Part shown: positions 52,722 through 62,464 of the stretch, piece by piece | Layout of the letters: every line of letters starts with the position of its first letter | Position numbering within the stretch: the first letter of the stretch is position 1 | From: Vulcanimicrobiota bacterium | Lineage (GTDB): Bacteria > Vulcanimicrobiota > JAJTBE01 | Assembly: GCA_021107945.1 (NCBI GenBank) | Contig: JAIORV010000157.1 | Coordinates: 62,001-126,000 of the forward strand | DNA length: 64,000 bases | Direction of reading: 5' to 3' | Program-made: the position numbers and the translations under genes | Notes under the pieces: model-generated | What the model saw: only the letters and a program-made list of their open reading frames with translations | Database searches by the model: none | What the model was told of the DNA's origin: nothing

Positions 52722-54092
52722 TTGACCAAAAAATCAGCCTGCAAAAATATATTAATCGTAAACCCCTGGATTGTCGATTTCAAGGCGTTTGACTTCTGGA
52801 TAAAACCGCTGGGACTGCTCTACATCGCATCAATCCTGAAAAAGAATCATTATAATATTAACCTTATAGATTGCATCGATCGTCATCACCCTTCCGTCGA
52901 AGGGAAAACCAGGTTCAGACCCGACGGAACGGGCAAATTTTATGATACGAGAATCGACAAACCCGCCTTTTATAGGGATATTCCAAGGCGTTACAAAAGA
53001 TACGGCCTGCCAATTGATACCTTCAGGAAAGAGCTGGAAAGGATACCCGCACCCGACGTTATCCTTGTCACGTCGGTTATGACATACTGGTATCCCGGCG
53101 CACATCTCGCCATTGAGATTTTGAAACGGCGATTTCCAGAAACACCGGTAATGCTCGGTGGAATATACCCGACGCTTTGTCCCGATTTTGCAGAGAAAAA
53201 ATCTGGCGCAGACATTGTCATCAGCAAATTTAACATTGCCGACTTTTTAGAGATTATCGGCGATATCACGGGAACAACTCCCGACTTCATCCCGAACGGT
53301 TTTCCGGAATTTCCATATCCCGCATTCCAACTATATGAAAAAATCAGTTATGGCACAATCCTCACATCAATGGGATGCCCTTTCAACTGCTCATATTGCG
53401 CCTCAAAACGCCTCTACCCCGGTTTTATACAGAGAAACCCGCAAGATGTGGCAGATGAGATTATATATATGGCGGACAATTTCAATATCGACAAATTTGC
53501 ATTCTACGATGACGCCCTTCTTGTGAACGCAGGAAGTCATTTAATACCTATGCTGGAAAGAATACTCAATTCCGGTAAAAAGCTAAGGTTCTTCACGCCC
53601 AACGGGCTTCACGCAAGATTTATAACGCCGGAGGTCGCTTCTCTGATGTGCAAAACCGGGTTTGAGGATATAAGGCTCAGTCTGGAAACATCCGATGAGG
53701 AAATGTTGAGAAAAACCGGCGGCAAAGTAACGGCGGGGGAATTGACCGGCGCGCTGAATCGATTGGAGAAGGCGGGGTACAATTCCGGGGACATAGCGAT
53801 ATATATAATGATGGGACTTCCGGGGCAGACGGTTGAAGAATGTAACAGGACACTCGATTTCATCCACAACGCCCGCGCCCAGGTCAGGCTTTCCAATTAC
53901 TCACCCGTACCAGGAACCGCCGACTTCGAGAACCTCAGAGGATCATACGGGGACAAGCCGGACAACCCTCTCTTCCATAATAATACATATCATCATTACA
54001 AGGGACCGGGAATGTCGTTCGAGGAGAGGGAGTATTTGAAGAAAAGGTCGTTTAAATTAAACTCAAAGATATTGAACAGGACATCTGTGTAA
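52722..54092 (+). CDS. B12-binding-type radical SAM protein
   Basis: An N-terminal B12-like Rossmann part (ILIVNPWIVDFKAFDFWIKPLGLLYIASILKKNHYNINLIDC; VILVTSVMTYWYPG; VMLGGIYPTLCPDF) and a radical SAM domain with the canonical CPFNCSYC near residue 217-224, then LSLETSDEEMLRKTGG and MGLPGQTVEE. 456 residues. The B12 DXHXXG motif is not obvious, so cobalamin use is uncertain. The start is TTG 52722 with GAGAGGATC upstream; the GTG at 52689 is in a repeat. The product is unknown. Confidence 0.87.
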   Translation: MTKKSACKNILIVNPWIVDFKAFDFWIKPLGLLYIASILKKNHYNINLIDCIDRHHPSVEGKTRFRPDGTGKFYDTRIDKPAFYRDIPRRYKRYGLPIDTFRKELERIPAPDVILVTSVMTYWYPGAHLAIEILKRRFPETPVMLGGIYPTLCPDFAEKKSGADIVISKFNIADFLEIIGDITGTTPDFIPNGFPEFPYPAFQLYEKISYGTILTSMGCPFNCSYCASKRLYPGFIQRNPQDVADEIIYMADNFNIDKFAFYDDALLVNAGSHLIPMLERILNSGKKLRFFTPNGLHARFITPEVASLMCKTGFEDIRLSLETSDEEMLRKTGGKVTAGELTGALNRLEKAGYNSGDIAIYIMMGLPGQTVEECNRTLDFIHNARAQVRLSNYSPVPGTADFENLRGSYGDKPDNPLFHNNTYHHYKGPGMSFEEREYLKKRSFKLNSKILNRTSV

Positions 54093-54154
54093 GTCATTTA
54101 TACACCACAGAGGACACAGAGTTTCTTAATGAAGTTAACACTTTTGACAGTTAT

Positions 54155-54182
54155 GTATGAGCGGTTTCCTGACCGCGATAAA
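54155..54182. repeat. TCC-loop hairpin repeat
   Basis: GCGGT-TTCCTG-ACCGC then GATAAA, same tail as the other copies but with a changed stem. Confidence 0.6.
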
Positions 54183-54307
54183 TCCACTGCACAGGCTCAA
54201 ATACAAAATCCCCGTACAGACTATAATTTCATTCTATGCAAAGGAATTTCGAGACAAAACAGCGTAATTAATAAGCAAATCCCATGTTCCATTAATCGGA
54301 GGCAAAA

Positions 54308-54355
54308 ATGCTATTAATTTATTATCTCCGGAAGGGTGACCTATGTTTGCTATAA
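54308..54355 (+). CDS. Possible 15-residue leader peptide
   Basis: ATG at 54308 has GGAGG five bases upstream and encodes MLLIYYLRKGDLCLL, ending at TAA 54353-54355. It overlaps the start of the ABC gene (54343) in another frame. It may regulate or couple translation of the transporter. Short length leaves the call uncertain. Confidence 0.35.
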   Translation: MLLIYYLRKGDLCLL

Positions 54356-55263
54356 AAGTGGAGAACCTTCGAAAGCGATTCGGAAATGTTGTTGCCGTTA
54401 GCAATGTCAGCTTCAGTGTTGAGAAGGGAGAAGTCTTTGGCTTTTTGGGACCTAATGGGGCTGGAAAGACCACAACCATAAGGATGCTTACAGGTATATT
54501 GACACCCGATGTCGGCAAAGTAGTAATCGAAGGGATAAATCTAAGAGAGAATCAGATCCGGGCAAAGATGAAAATGGGCGTCGTACCCGAAACCGGGAAT
54601 GTGTATATTGATTTGACTGCAAAGCAGAATCTGTATTTAGCTGGTAGGTTCTATGGGTTACCAAAGAATATACTGGAGAAAAAATCAGAGGAGCTTCTTT
54701 CCACTCTTGGACTGCATGAAAGAAGAAATGACTTTGTCAGAACTTTCTCTAAGGGGATGAAACAGCGAATAAGTATCGCATGTGCGATAATACATAATCC
54801 GCAGATACTTTTTTTAGATGAACCTACAGAAGGATTAGATGTTCAGAGCCGAAGGCTGATACTTGATATAATAACTGATCTGAATAAAAAAGGGAGCACC
54901 ATTTTCCTGACAACCCATAATATTGAAGAGGCGAATAGGTTATGTGAGAGGGTATGTATCATCAACAAAGGAGAGATTGTAGCTATAGACAGACCTGAAA
55001 AATTGAGAGGCACTTTTGATAAGACTCAATCTATTGAGGTATCCTTTGACAGAAGCGTTAACAGCGATTTGTTCACTTCCGGGTTCATATCTAAGATTGA
55101 AATGTATGGGGATAAATTGCGATTATACACAAACGACCCGGATAAAACAGTCAAACATATTGTAGCTTTGGCGGAAAAGAAAGACTTACGGATAATTTCT
55201 ATGACCATCTGTGGCGCCAGTCTTGAAGAAGCATTCGTCAGGCTTACCGGGGGTGAAAAATGA
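54343..55263 (+). CDS. ABC transporter ATP-binding protein
   Basis: Walker A GPNGAGKTT, signature FSKGMKQR (the Ser-Gly-Gly is changed to Ser-Lys-Gly, seen in ABC-2 drug exporters), Walker B ILFLDEPTEGLD, and the switch histidine in TTHNIEEA. A C-terminal ~80-residue extension (IDRPEKLRGTFDKTQSIEVSFDRS...) is typical of DrrA/CcmA-like exporters. 306 residues. GGAAGGGTGA precedes the ATG. It overlaps the permease start by four bases, so the two are co-translated. Confidence 0.95.
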   Translation: MFAIKVENLRKRFGNVVAVSNVSFSVEKGEVFGFLGPNGAGKTTTIRMLTGILTPDVGKVVIEGINLRENQIRAKMKMGVVPETGNVYIDLTAKQNLYLAGRFYGLPKNILEKKSEELLSTLGLHERRNDFVRTFSKGMKQRISIACAIIHNPQILFLDEPTEGLDVQSRRLILDIITDLNKKGSTIFLTTHNIEEANRLCERVCIINKGEIVAIDRPEKLRGTFDKTQSIEVSFDRSVNSDLFTSGFISKIEMYGDKLRLYTNDPDKTVKHIVALAEKKDLRIISMTICGASLEEAFVRLTGGEK

Positions 55264-56006
55264 AGCATTCTGTCTTTCTACGGGGCGTCATCGTTACCGC
55301 TGAGAAAAACATAAGAATATATTACAATAAAGCTCCGGTTATCATATTCGGTCTCCTTTTCCCGCTCTTCATGTTTTTTGCCTTTTACATGGGAAGGAAA
55401 ATCGACGTCTCAGTATTTTTCCCCGGGTTCCTTGCTATGGCTTTATTTTTTACCGCATCATCTGTAGGCCCACTAATCACACCATGGGAAAAGCAGGCGG
55501 GAACTTACGAAAGATTACTATCCTTTCCTGTCAGCATCAATACCATAATACTGGGCGATGTACTGGCAGGAGCGCTTTTCGGACTGATCATCACATCCAT
55601 CGCCATGACAGTTGCTGTCTTTTTTCTTGAGATTGCCGTCAACAACCTCATACTTTTGGCAATTACTATCATCCTGGGAAGCCTGTGTTTCGCATCACTG
55701 GGCGTTCTTTTGGCATCACCGTCGGTTCGCTCCCCCTCCCATATAATGATGTTCTCAAGTTTGATACGTTTCCCATTGATCTTTATTAGTGGTGTTTTCA
55801 TTCCTCTGACGGAACTACAAGGAGGAGGAAGGATTCTCTCATATATCTCTCCCCTTACCTATCTTGTTGATTTGTTCAATGCAAGCCTGACCGGAACCTC
55901 AGTATTTTTCCCGGTTTTGGATATATTTGCTTTGATTCTATTTACCTGTGGGTTCTTATTCATAGCTAACAGATTTCATAAGAGGAACTTGATGAAGGGA
56001 CTGTAA
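55260..56006 (+). CDS. ABC-2 type transporter permease
   Basis: Six predicted membrane spans (for example APVIIFGLLFPLFMFFAFYMG and IFALILFTCGFLFIANRF). The core PSHIMMFSSLIRFPLIFISGVFIPLTELQGGGRILSYISPLTYLVDLFNASLTG is the ABC-2 conserved region. It overlaps the ATPase stop codon (ATGA). Exports an unknown substrate; could be a lipid, sugar polymer or drug. Confidence 0.93.
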   Translation: MKHSVFLRGVIVTAEKNIRIYYNKAPVIIFGLLFPLFMFFAFYMGRKIDVSVFFPGFLAMALFFTASSVGPLITPWEKQAGTYERLLSFPVSINTIILGDVLAGALFGLIITSIAMTVAVFFLEIAVNNLILLAITIILGSLCFASLGVLLASPSVRSPSHIMMFSSLIRFPLIFISGVFIPLTELQGGGRILSYISPLTYLVDLFNASLTGTSVFFPVLDIFALILFTCGFLFIANRFHKRNLMKGL

Positions 56007-56056
56007 GCGGAAAAAAACGAATCCGACATCCATTTATCCTTCTTTTCTTACCGGGA

Positions 56057-56124
56057 AGACGCTGAAGCGTCTGAAGCAGTGAGGGTTGTGTGTATTCTCT
56101 TCTTCCCCCGGATGAATCCGGGGT
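56057..56124. repeat. Paired-hairpin repeat
   Basis: AGACGC-TGAA-GCGTCT (56057-56072) and CCCCGGAT-GA-ATCCGGGG (56106-56123). Same order as in the element at 18821-18890, with changed stems. The rest of the 250-base gap holds a 9-bp-period repeat (56205-56233). Confidence 0.75.
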
Positions 56125-56256
56125 TATTCTCATGGGAGGTTTAAAAATCTCCGCTACCATTTTGGAAGTGAGAAATGAGAGGCGGGAAGCGGGATCCGAC
56201 CTCCGCCCTCCGCTCTCCGTATCTCCGTGGTAAAAAAAACCGACAACTGACCTCCG

Positions 56257-59094
56257 TCATCCGTCATCCGGTTCCATCTCTATATCATGTTCCGTCGTCT
56301 GTCCTGCGACCACGGAAACTGACGCCGAATAATCCTGATATCCTGATTTTACGGCATGAATCGTTTGGTTACCCTCGTCAATTCCGTTGAGCTTGAAGCT
56401 CCCGTTTCCTCCGGTTTTAACCTCGGTGTCTCCGATGAATACAAGGACATCCTTTACAGCGTTCCCGGAAGTGTCGGTTACAACTCCTTCGACGGCTCCG
56501 TTTGTATGTTTCCTGGTCATTTGGATGTTTTTGGTTACTTCTTCTCCGGCATTTACATCAACGCGATCCGAGGAGTTAAAATAGCCTGTTTTTTTGGCGG
56601 TTATGGTTGATGTGCCCTCCTTGACACCTGTCAACTTGTAATTTCCGTCAGCGTCAGTGAATGTTTCAACCGATCTTATCTTAACGCGGACATCTTCCAG
56701 AGGATCTCCTGAATCAGCATCGGTTACCATACCCGACACTGTCCCGGTTGTAGAAACCGGTGTCATGGAGAAGTCATAATCGGTTGTCTGCCCGGCCGCA
56801 ATGGAGATATTTGCGGTATAGTATTCGTAACCACATTTTTTGGCGGAGAGAAGGCGGTTCCCGGCCTTTATACCGGTCAGCGAGTAATTGCCCTGCTTGT
56901 CCGTTTTCGTGTCAGAGCTTCCGACCACGATATTCACACTTTCGATGAGATCGCCGGAAACAGAATCGGTCACGGTTCCCTGCACATTACCCCTCGATAT
57001 TTTGGGATCCATCTTGATATCCCTGATAACGGTTTCGCCTGCCTTCACATTCACGGTTCCCACATAGAACTTGTAGCCTGATTTATCTGCAAAAATGAAT
57101 CTGGGACCGAAAACAGCCCCGGTCAGCTTATACCTACCGTCGGAGTCGGTTTTTGTCTCATTCAAACCGATTAAAACCGTAACATCCTCAAGGGTTGCGC
57201 CGGTCTGACTGTCGGTTACGACTCCTGTTACAGTTCCCTTTATGGTAAAAGGCTTCATTTTAATATCGTGTGAGACCGTCTCTCCAGCTTTAATATCCAC
57301 ATTTCCGGAATAAATGAAGTAGGCATGTTTTAACGCATAAATTTTATGGCTTCCCGCTTTAATGCCGCTTATATCGTAATAACCGTGCCTGTCTGTCCTG
57401 GTGAATTGGAATCCCACAATGATCCAGGCTTTTTCTATCTCATCGCCGGTTTCTTCATCGGTTACAACGCCTTCAACCGCTCCGATGGTAGAGAGAGGTT
57501 TCATCACTATGTCATGGGATACCAATTCCCCGGCCTTCACATCCACGGTTCCTGAATAATTCTCATACCCGGACAATTGGGCATGAATAGTTCGGGATCC
57601 GGCATTGACGCCCGTCAACTGGTAATGTCCGTCTTCATCGCTCTTTGTCTCCGCCGAGCCGATGGTTACCAGCACATTGTCCAGAGCATATCCAAAATCG
57701 CTGTCGGTTACGATTCCCCGGACAGAGCCGGTGGCAGGATTCGGTGTAAGCTCAATGTTATGGGAGACAACCTGGTCGTTAATCACATCGACGGAGCCTG
57801 TGTAAAATTCATAGCCGGTTTTTTGTGCCACTATCGTTCTTTGCCCGGCCCCAACTCCGGTCAATTGATATATGCCCTCGTGGTTTGTCCTTGTGTCGAT
57901 TGAGCCTATATATACAAGAGCATTTTCAATCTTATGCCCGCTTGAAGCGTCGGTAACAATTCCTCTTACGGTTCCGATGTTTGATTTTTTTGTCATCTCG
58001 ATATTGTTTTCCGTGACTTCTCCTGCGGAAATATTTATGGAGGAGGAATAGTTTTCATAGCCTGCTTTTTGTGCCGTAATTGTATATTCGCCGGAAGAGA
58101 TTCCTGTGACAATATACTTGCCCTCACTGTCTGTATATGTCTCGAAGGATCCCACGGTAATAATTACATCTTCAAGGGCATGCATCGAGTCCTTGTCGAT
58201 TACAAAGCCTGCTATCGCACCTTTTTCTGATAGTGGAGACATTGAGATATCATGAAAAACCGTCTCGTTTGCACTTACTTCAACACTTGCAGAGTAATAG
58301 GAATACCCAGATCGAGCCGCCGTGACGGTCTGAGTGCCTGCCGGAATGCCTGTAAGCCTGTATAATCCGTTATGATCCGAGAATGTACTGACGGACCCGA
58401 TGACAACAGATACACCTGAAAGGAAAGCTCCACTATCGGCATCCGTTACTTTTCCCTTCACGGAACCTGTTGATGATTGATGCTTCAGGTTGATTTCCAG
58501 GAATATAGCCTTTCCCGCCTTTACATCGAGGGTGTCGGTGTATTCCTCAAATCCCTGCTTGTCTGCTATTAATGTATGATAGCCTGAAGAAACTCCGGTA
58601 ATTAGAAAGGTTCCCCAGGAATCGCTATATGTAGTATGTGAATCGATGGAAACTTTTGCGTTTTCAATCGGACTGCCGGTATCCTTATCTATAACCATAC
58701 CAAGGATGGATCCCGATGGGACTGAAGCGGTCATCTCGATATCCTTGAAGTTGACCTGTCCCTCATCGACCTGTACACTGCTCGAATATTCCTGGTATCC
58801 TTCTTTTGTTGCGGCAATTGTCTGCGACCCCGTTGGGACGTTCGTCAACCTATATTGCCCCTCGCTGTCGGAATCCCCCTGTATCTCTCCAATCCTGACA
58901 ACGACGTTGGCTATATGCTCCCCGGTTTGACTGTTGAATATAAGTCCTGTCACAGTCGCCGTATTGCCGACTTCTCCGCCGCCTCCATCGCCTCCTGAAG
59001 TGCATCCTGTTTGGAATATGGAGAAGAACAGGAATATAATGATAAGTGTGAGGATCTTGTAATGGGAGGATTTCTTGCAAGGTAATGTCATCAT
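56257..59094 (-). CDS. Secreted protein with 11 carboxypeptidase-regulatory-like repeats
   Basis: N-terminal signal sequence with a lipobox-like FQTGC (C31; Gln at -3 is unusual). The rest is eleven tandem ~82-residue units of CarboxypepD_reg/PEGA-like type: each begins like GxVxGxVTDxxSGxxIExxxVxIG, then TxTDxxGxYxLTGVxAGxxTI and AxKxGYxxYSxSVxVxAGxxxxxDIxM. Units 3-10 are most alike; the first and last are more divergent. No enzyme domain is present, so it is a stalk or adhesive surface protein, or a polymer-binding one. GGAGAG precedes the ATG. Confidence 0.9.
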   Translation of the reverse strand: MMTLPCKKSSHYKILTLIIIFLFFSIFQTGCTSGGDGGGGEVGNTATVTGLIFNSQTGEHIANVVVRIGEIQGDSDSEGQYRLTNVPTGSQTIAATKEGYQEYSSSVQVDEGQVNFKDIEMTASVPSGSILGMVIDKDTGSPIENAKVSIDSHTTYSDSWGTFLITGVSSGYHTLIADKQGFEEYTDTLDVKAGKAIFLEINLKHQSSTGSVKGKVTDADSGAFLSGVSVVIGSVSTFSDHNGLYRLTGIPAGTQTVTAARSGYSYYSASVEVSANETVFHDISMSPLSEKGAIAGFVIDKDSMHALEDVIITVGSFETYTDSEGKYIVTGISSGEYTITAQKAGYENYSSSINISAGEVTENNIEMTKKSNIGTVRGIVTDASSGHKIENALVYIGSIDTRTNHEGIYQLTGVGAGQRTIVAQKTGYEFYTGSVDVINDQVVSHNIELTPNPATGSVRGIVTDSDFGYALDNVLVTIGSAETKSDEDGHYQLTGVNAGSRTIHAQLSGYENYSGTVDVKAGELVSHDIVMKPLSTIGAVEGVVTDEETGDEIEKAWIIVGFQFTRTDRHGYYDISGIKAGSHKIYALKHAYFIYSGNVDIKAGETVSHDIKMKPFTIKGTVTGVVTDSQTGATLEDVTVLIGLNETKTDSDGRYKLTGAVFGPRFIFADKSGYKFYVGTVNVKAGETVIRDIKMDPKISRGNVQGTVTDSVSGDLIESVNIVVGSSDTKTDKQGNYSLTGIKAGNRLLSAKKCGYEYYTANISIAAGQTTDYDFSMTPVSTTGTVSGMVTDADSGDPLEDVRVKIRSVETFTDADGNYKLTGVKEGTSTITAKKTGYFNSSDRVDVNAGEEVTKNIQMTRKHTNGAVEGVVTDTSGNAVKDVLVFIGDTEVKTGGNGSFKLNGIDEGNQTIHAVKSGYQDYSASVSVVAGQTTEHDIEMEPDDG

Positions 59095-59182
59095 TTTTTC
59101 TCTCCTTTTATAATGCGTCTATCATAATAATTATAGTTTAAAGGAGGATTGTTTGCCACTGTTCAGACCGCCCCGCTATTTG

Positions 59183-59212
59183 GGTAGAGGCTGGTCTCCC
59201 GACCAGCCTGGG
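59183..59212. repeat. TCCC-loop hairpin repeat
   Basis: GGCTGGTC-TCCC-GACCAGCC (59189-59208). Same loop as the repeats at 14575 and 52481 with an unrelated eight-pair stem. Confidence 0.65.
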
Positions 59213-59276
59213 AACGGCATGAAATCGAGCTCGGAGAGTTCTTCGTCCATGCCAATCCGACACCACTCAAAATGCC

Positions 59277-59996
59277 CTACGGACCTCTTGTAATAGTATT
59301 ATTACTTCCAAGATTAATGATTTCAGGGGTTTTTGGGTTCCGTTTTCGCGACCATGATACACGGTTTTTATTTCCATTGACTATGATGGATTCGATCGTC
59401 GAATTTACCTTGATGGTATTACTGTTACCGTTGACCGTCAGCATCTTGCAGACGCCCAGCAATGCAAGATTATTTGAGTTGCTGTTGACTATAAAGTCGT
59501 TATTGGAACACTTATATTTGGCAGTAACATTATTCTCGTTAATTATCAGGCTTTCCCCCGAAGAGATAACCTTTGCCCCGCCGGGAGATTCTGTGACCTT
59601 TGTCGGCTGTGTAGTTCCGTCTTTTTTGATGGCAACATTCATAATGGCGGCAGTACCCGAGCTTTTCATGGTGATTGTGATCTTCAAGCTGCCCTTGGTG
59701 GCATATATAGTGCTCACTTTTGCCGTTCCTGATGTGACCCCGTCAGTCTTATCAAATTTCCAGCCTCGCTTCTTGAGTCTTGAGCGAACCGCCTCTATGA
59801 CTTTGGAGGGCTTGGTGCTGACATTATAGTTTCGCACGGATTTATTACTCTTATTGACATAAGAAATAAGTGAAATGTCTGAAAGTTTGTCTATCCATTT
59901 GATTTCCGATTCAAGAGATGAAGCTGCAAGGGCAAGAAAACCCATGCCAAGGATTATCCCAAGAACTAATGAAAAAATTAAAATACTCTTCTTCAT
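59277..59996 (-). CDS. Secreted DUF3060-like protein
   Basis: Signal peptide KKSILIFSLVLGIILGMGFLALAAS. The middle has TKPSKVIEAVRSRLKKRGWKF and KITITMKSSGTAAIMNVAI. The end shows short repeated Asn-rich turns, SNNDFIVNSNSNNLALLG ... TVNGNSNTIKVNSTIESIIVNGNKNRVSW ... GSNNTI, matching DUF3060, a beta-helix-like secreted domain. 239 residues. The ATG at 59996 has GGGGGAGG six bases upstream; the longer frame has no site. The propeller-transglutaminase gene is upstream on the same strand. Confidence 0.8.
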   Translation of the reverse strand: MKKSILIFSLVLGIILGMGFLALAASSLESEIKWIDKLSDISLISYVNKSNKSVRNYNVSTKPSKVIEAVRSRLKKRGWKFDKTDGVTSGTAKVSTIYATKGSLKITITMKSSGTAAIMNVAIKKDGTTQPTKVTESPGGAKVISSGESLIINENNVTAKYKCSNNDFIVNSNSNNLALLGVCKMLTVNGNSNTIKVNSTIESIIVNGNKNRVSWSRKRNPKTPEIINLGSNNTITRGP

Positions 59997-60100
59997 AAAA
60001 AACGCCTCCCCCACCGCCTCCTTCCACCGGCTGTTACAGGTTAGCCGGTGGCTGCGGCGTTACGTCGCTATGGAAACAGACTTGTTAAATTGTAACCCGA

Positions 60101-62464
60101 TTACTTTGTTTTTTCATTCTCCTTGCTCTCGGGCTTTTTCTCTTCAGTCTTTTTGGTTTCCGGTTGGGTTGTGGGCTTCGTCTCCGGTTGAGTTGCGGGC
60201 TTCGCCTCTGTTTTTACTCCCTCGTCGAGTACTTTCCATTCGAACATTCTCAGGATAATGTAATCACCCATGTATGAAGGCACGAATTTGAGTCTGACCT
60301 TTCCTTCCACTTCTGCAGTTGTTATCTTGTAATATCCTGTTATGGGAATTCGTTTTACGATTACTCCGGCATGGTTGTAAAATCTCAAGTTAAAGAACTG
60401 TCCGTCCTTTTTAACCATGAGTTTTAATGTTTTTGAGACGGGCATTTTGGATTCATCCGGTGTAATCTCCACATCGGCGGGTCTTATCACCAGGAATTTT
60501 GCAGTTTTGAGCTTGTCCAGGTCCATCATCTCTTTTACCCGGTCCGGTCCAAGTGAGAACCTGACCTCAACCGGCGGTCTCCAAAAAATCGTTTTCATAT
60601 CATCGTCAGCGCCGTCAACCCAAGCGACTCCGAGATCTTTCTCTTCGACCACATGGGGAAACTCGATTCTTCTAGAATGTACATCACTCATTGTATATAT
60701 AGGCATAGTAACATCGAAGGGAACCCATCCCCATTTATTAATATACGCCTCGCCCCATATATAGGGTCCGTTTTTGAATATTAACCTTGCGGGGATTCCC
60801 ACAGATCTGAGCATTGTAACGGCGACGCGGTTCTTTGAATAGCATACGCCCATTTTATCGTCAATTATTTGTTTCGGTGTACGGATTATTATTTCCCTGG
60901 GATCGGTCGAAGTTTCGCCATTGGAGATAGCGTTCTCACGTCTGGAATAGTCAAAGGGCATGGTGGTAAAGAACTTGGAAAACAGTATGTCTTCCGCTGT
61001 TTTCACCATATCTCCCTCGGAAGATCTTTTAACAAAAGCTTTTGCCATTTTCTTTATTTCCGGGTTGTCGCTGGGGAAGAATTTACCGGGCATGAGATAC
61101 ACCTGTACTTCTCTTGGAAATTTATTGGGGAATGGATAGAGTTTGTCCCTGTCAACGGCGTAATGTCGGGTGATTTTGCCCTCGGTGGAGCAAACCTGTA
61201 AAAACTCTCGCTTTGTTGATTTGTCGGTGATAGTCAACCAGCGGTTGTCGAAAATATTCCAGTCTATCGTTACCTTGGGATCCATCTCCATGAATCCCTC
61301 GCCGGCAAAATATGCCGCATACGCCCAGGTAACATACCCGTACCTGTTCATTGCAAGGGCGAACATTGTTGTAATATCCTTACCATCCGCGCCCTCGCTT
61401 TCCCATCGGAAAGCTTGCTTGTTTACGGCCTGAACAACTTCCGGCACAATTTCCTTTGGGTTTAGTATCATATATGATACTCCCCTTGTTGTGGCGACCC
61501 ACATATTGCCGGTTTTGTCTTCCGCCATTGATGTAACCTGGTTGTCGAGAATGTTGGAATTTTTTCTGTTAAATATCCAGACTTTCTCGCGTTTGGGATC
61601 GAATTTTACAAGGCCGCCTCCGAGAGTAGCCACCCAGAGATTTCCCTTGCCGTCAACGAGGAGTGATGTTGTATGATCAACTGGAAGCTTGCTGTTTTTG
61701 GAGTCTATAGTATTCCAGCTTATTCCGTCGAAAACGGAGAGTCCCCGGTTGGTAGCGGCGATTATATGTCCCTCGGAACCTTCAGCTACTTCATATACCC
61801 GATTTGAAGGAAGCGTTGAATTCTCGGTGTTATATGGGACCCAAATCGTATCTTCCTTGTATGTTACTCCCTCAAACGCGCTGACCCAGAGGCGCCCCTT
61901 CTTGTCAATAATAACCGAGGTAACCTTGTCCATGGGACATTTCACCCGTTCGATTTTGGTATCTTCTGCGATTATCCGGTAAAGTCCGCCTCCGTGAGTT
62001 CCTATCCAGCGGTTATTATCTTTGTCTATATAGACAATATTTATATCGTTTGTTTTCAATTCGCTGTTTGACTTGTTGAATGTCTCCCATTTTCCCGTTT
62101 TTCCGTCCCAGCGCGACAACCCATTGCTTGTTGCGATCCATACACAATCATGCTTGACATCTATAGTTATGTCATTAACAGGATTCGCCGCCAGGCCGTC
62201 TTCTTTATAAAAAGTGAGTACTTTCCTGTTCCTGGTGATTATTGATAACCCGCCCACGCCTTCGACATCAATAGAGGAATTGCCGATCCATGCCCAACCC
62301 CCGGGATCTACGGTCACGGTAACGGGTGTTCCTTTTGCCAGGCCGTCCTCGTATATAAAATTAATAATATCCGGATTTGTCTGTGCTCCGACACCTGTAG
62401 TCAGGATGAGAATAAAAAGCCCTATGACGGCAAGCAGAACAATTTTTTGGTTTCCAGGTTTCAT
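60101..62464 (-). CDS. Secreted regulator-propeller protein with a transglutaminase-like domain lacking the usual histidine
   Basis: Signal peptide (about residues 6-28), then a propeller of regulator-type repeats (about 40-330: VWIATSNGLSRWDG, RWIGTHGGGLYRI, GLSVFDGISWNTI, LWVATLGGGLVKFD, MWVATTRGVSYM). Next comes a transglutaminase-core domain, with nucleophile Cys near residue 539 (DDKMGVCYSKNRVAVTMLRSVGIPAR) and GPYIWGEAYINKWGWVPFDVT. The normal catalytic His of 'HxWxE' is Tyr (YIWGE), though the Asp (FDVT) remains. The tail is rich in Pro/Thr/Lys/Glu. Start ATG 62464 with AAGGGG upstream. Probably surface-exposed. Confidence 0.85.
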   Translation of the reverse strand: MKPGNQKIVLLAVIGLFILILTTGVGAQTNPDIINFIYEDGLAKGTPVTVTVDPGGWAWIGNSSIDVEGVGGLSIITRNRKVLTFYKEDGLAANPVNDITIDVKHDCVWIATSNGLSRWDGKTGKWETFNKSNSELKTNDINIVYIDKDNNRWIGTHGGGLYRIIAEDTKIERVKCPMDKVTSVIIDKKGRLWVSAFEGVTYKEDTIWVPYNTENSTLPSNRVYEVAEGSEGHIIAATNRGLSVFDGISWNTIDSKNSKLPVDHTTSLLVDGKGNLWVATLGGGLVKFDPKREKVWIFNRKNSNILDNQVTSMAEDKTGNMWVATTRGVSYMILNPKEIVPEVVQAVNKQAFRWESEGADGKDITTMFALAMNRYGYVTWAYAAYFAGEGFMEMDPKVTIDWNIFDNRWLTITDKSTKREFLQVCSTEGKITRHYAVDRDKLYPFPNKFPREVQVYLMPGKFFPSDNPEIKKMAKAFVKRSSEGDMVKTAEDILFSKFFTTMPFDYSRRENAISNGETSTDPREIIIRTPKQIIDDKMGVCYSKNRVAVTMLRSVGIPARLIFKNGPYIWGEAYINKWGWVPFDVTMPIYTMSDVHSRRIEFPHVVEEKDLGVAWVDGADDDMKTIFWRPPVEVRFSLGPDRVKEMMDLDKLKTAKFLVIRPADVEITPDESKMPVSKTLKLMVKKDGQFFNLRFYNHAGVIVKRIPITGYYKITTAEVEGKVRLKFVPSYMGDYIILRMFEWKVLDEGVKTEAKPATQPETKPTTQPETKKTEEKKPESKENEKTK

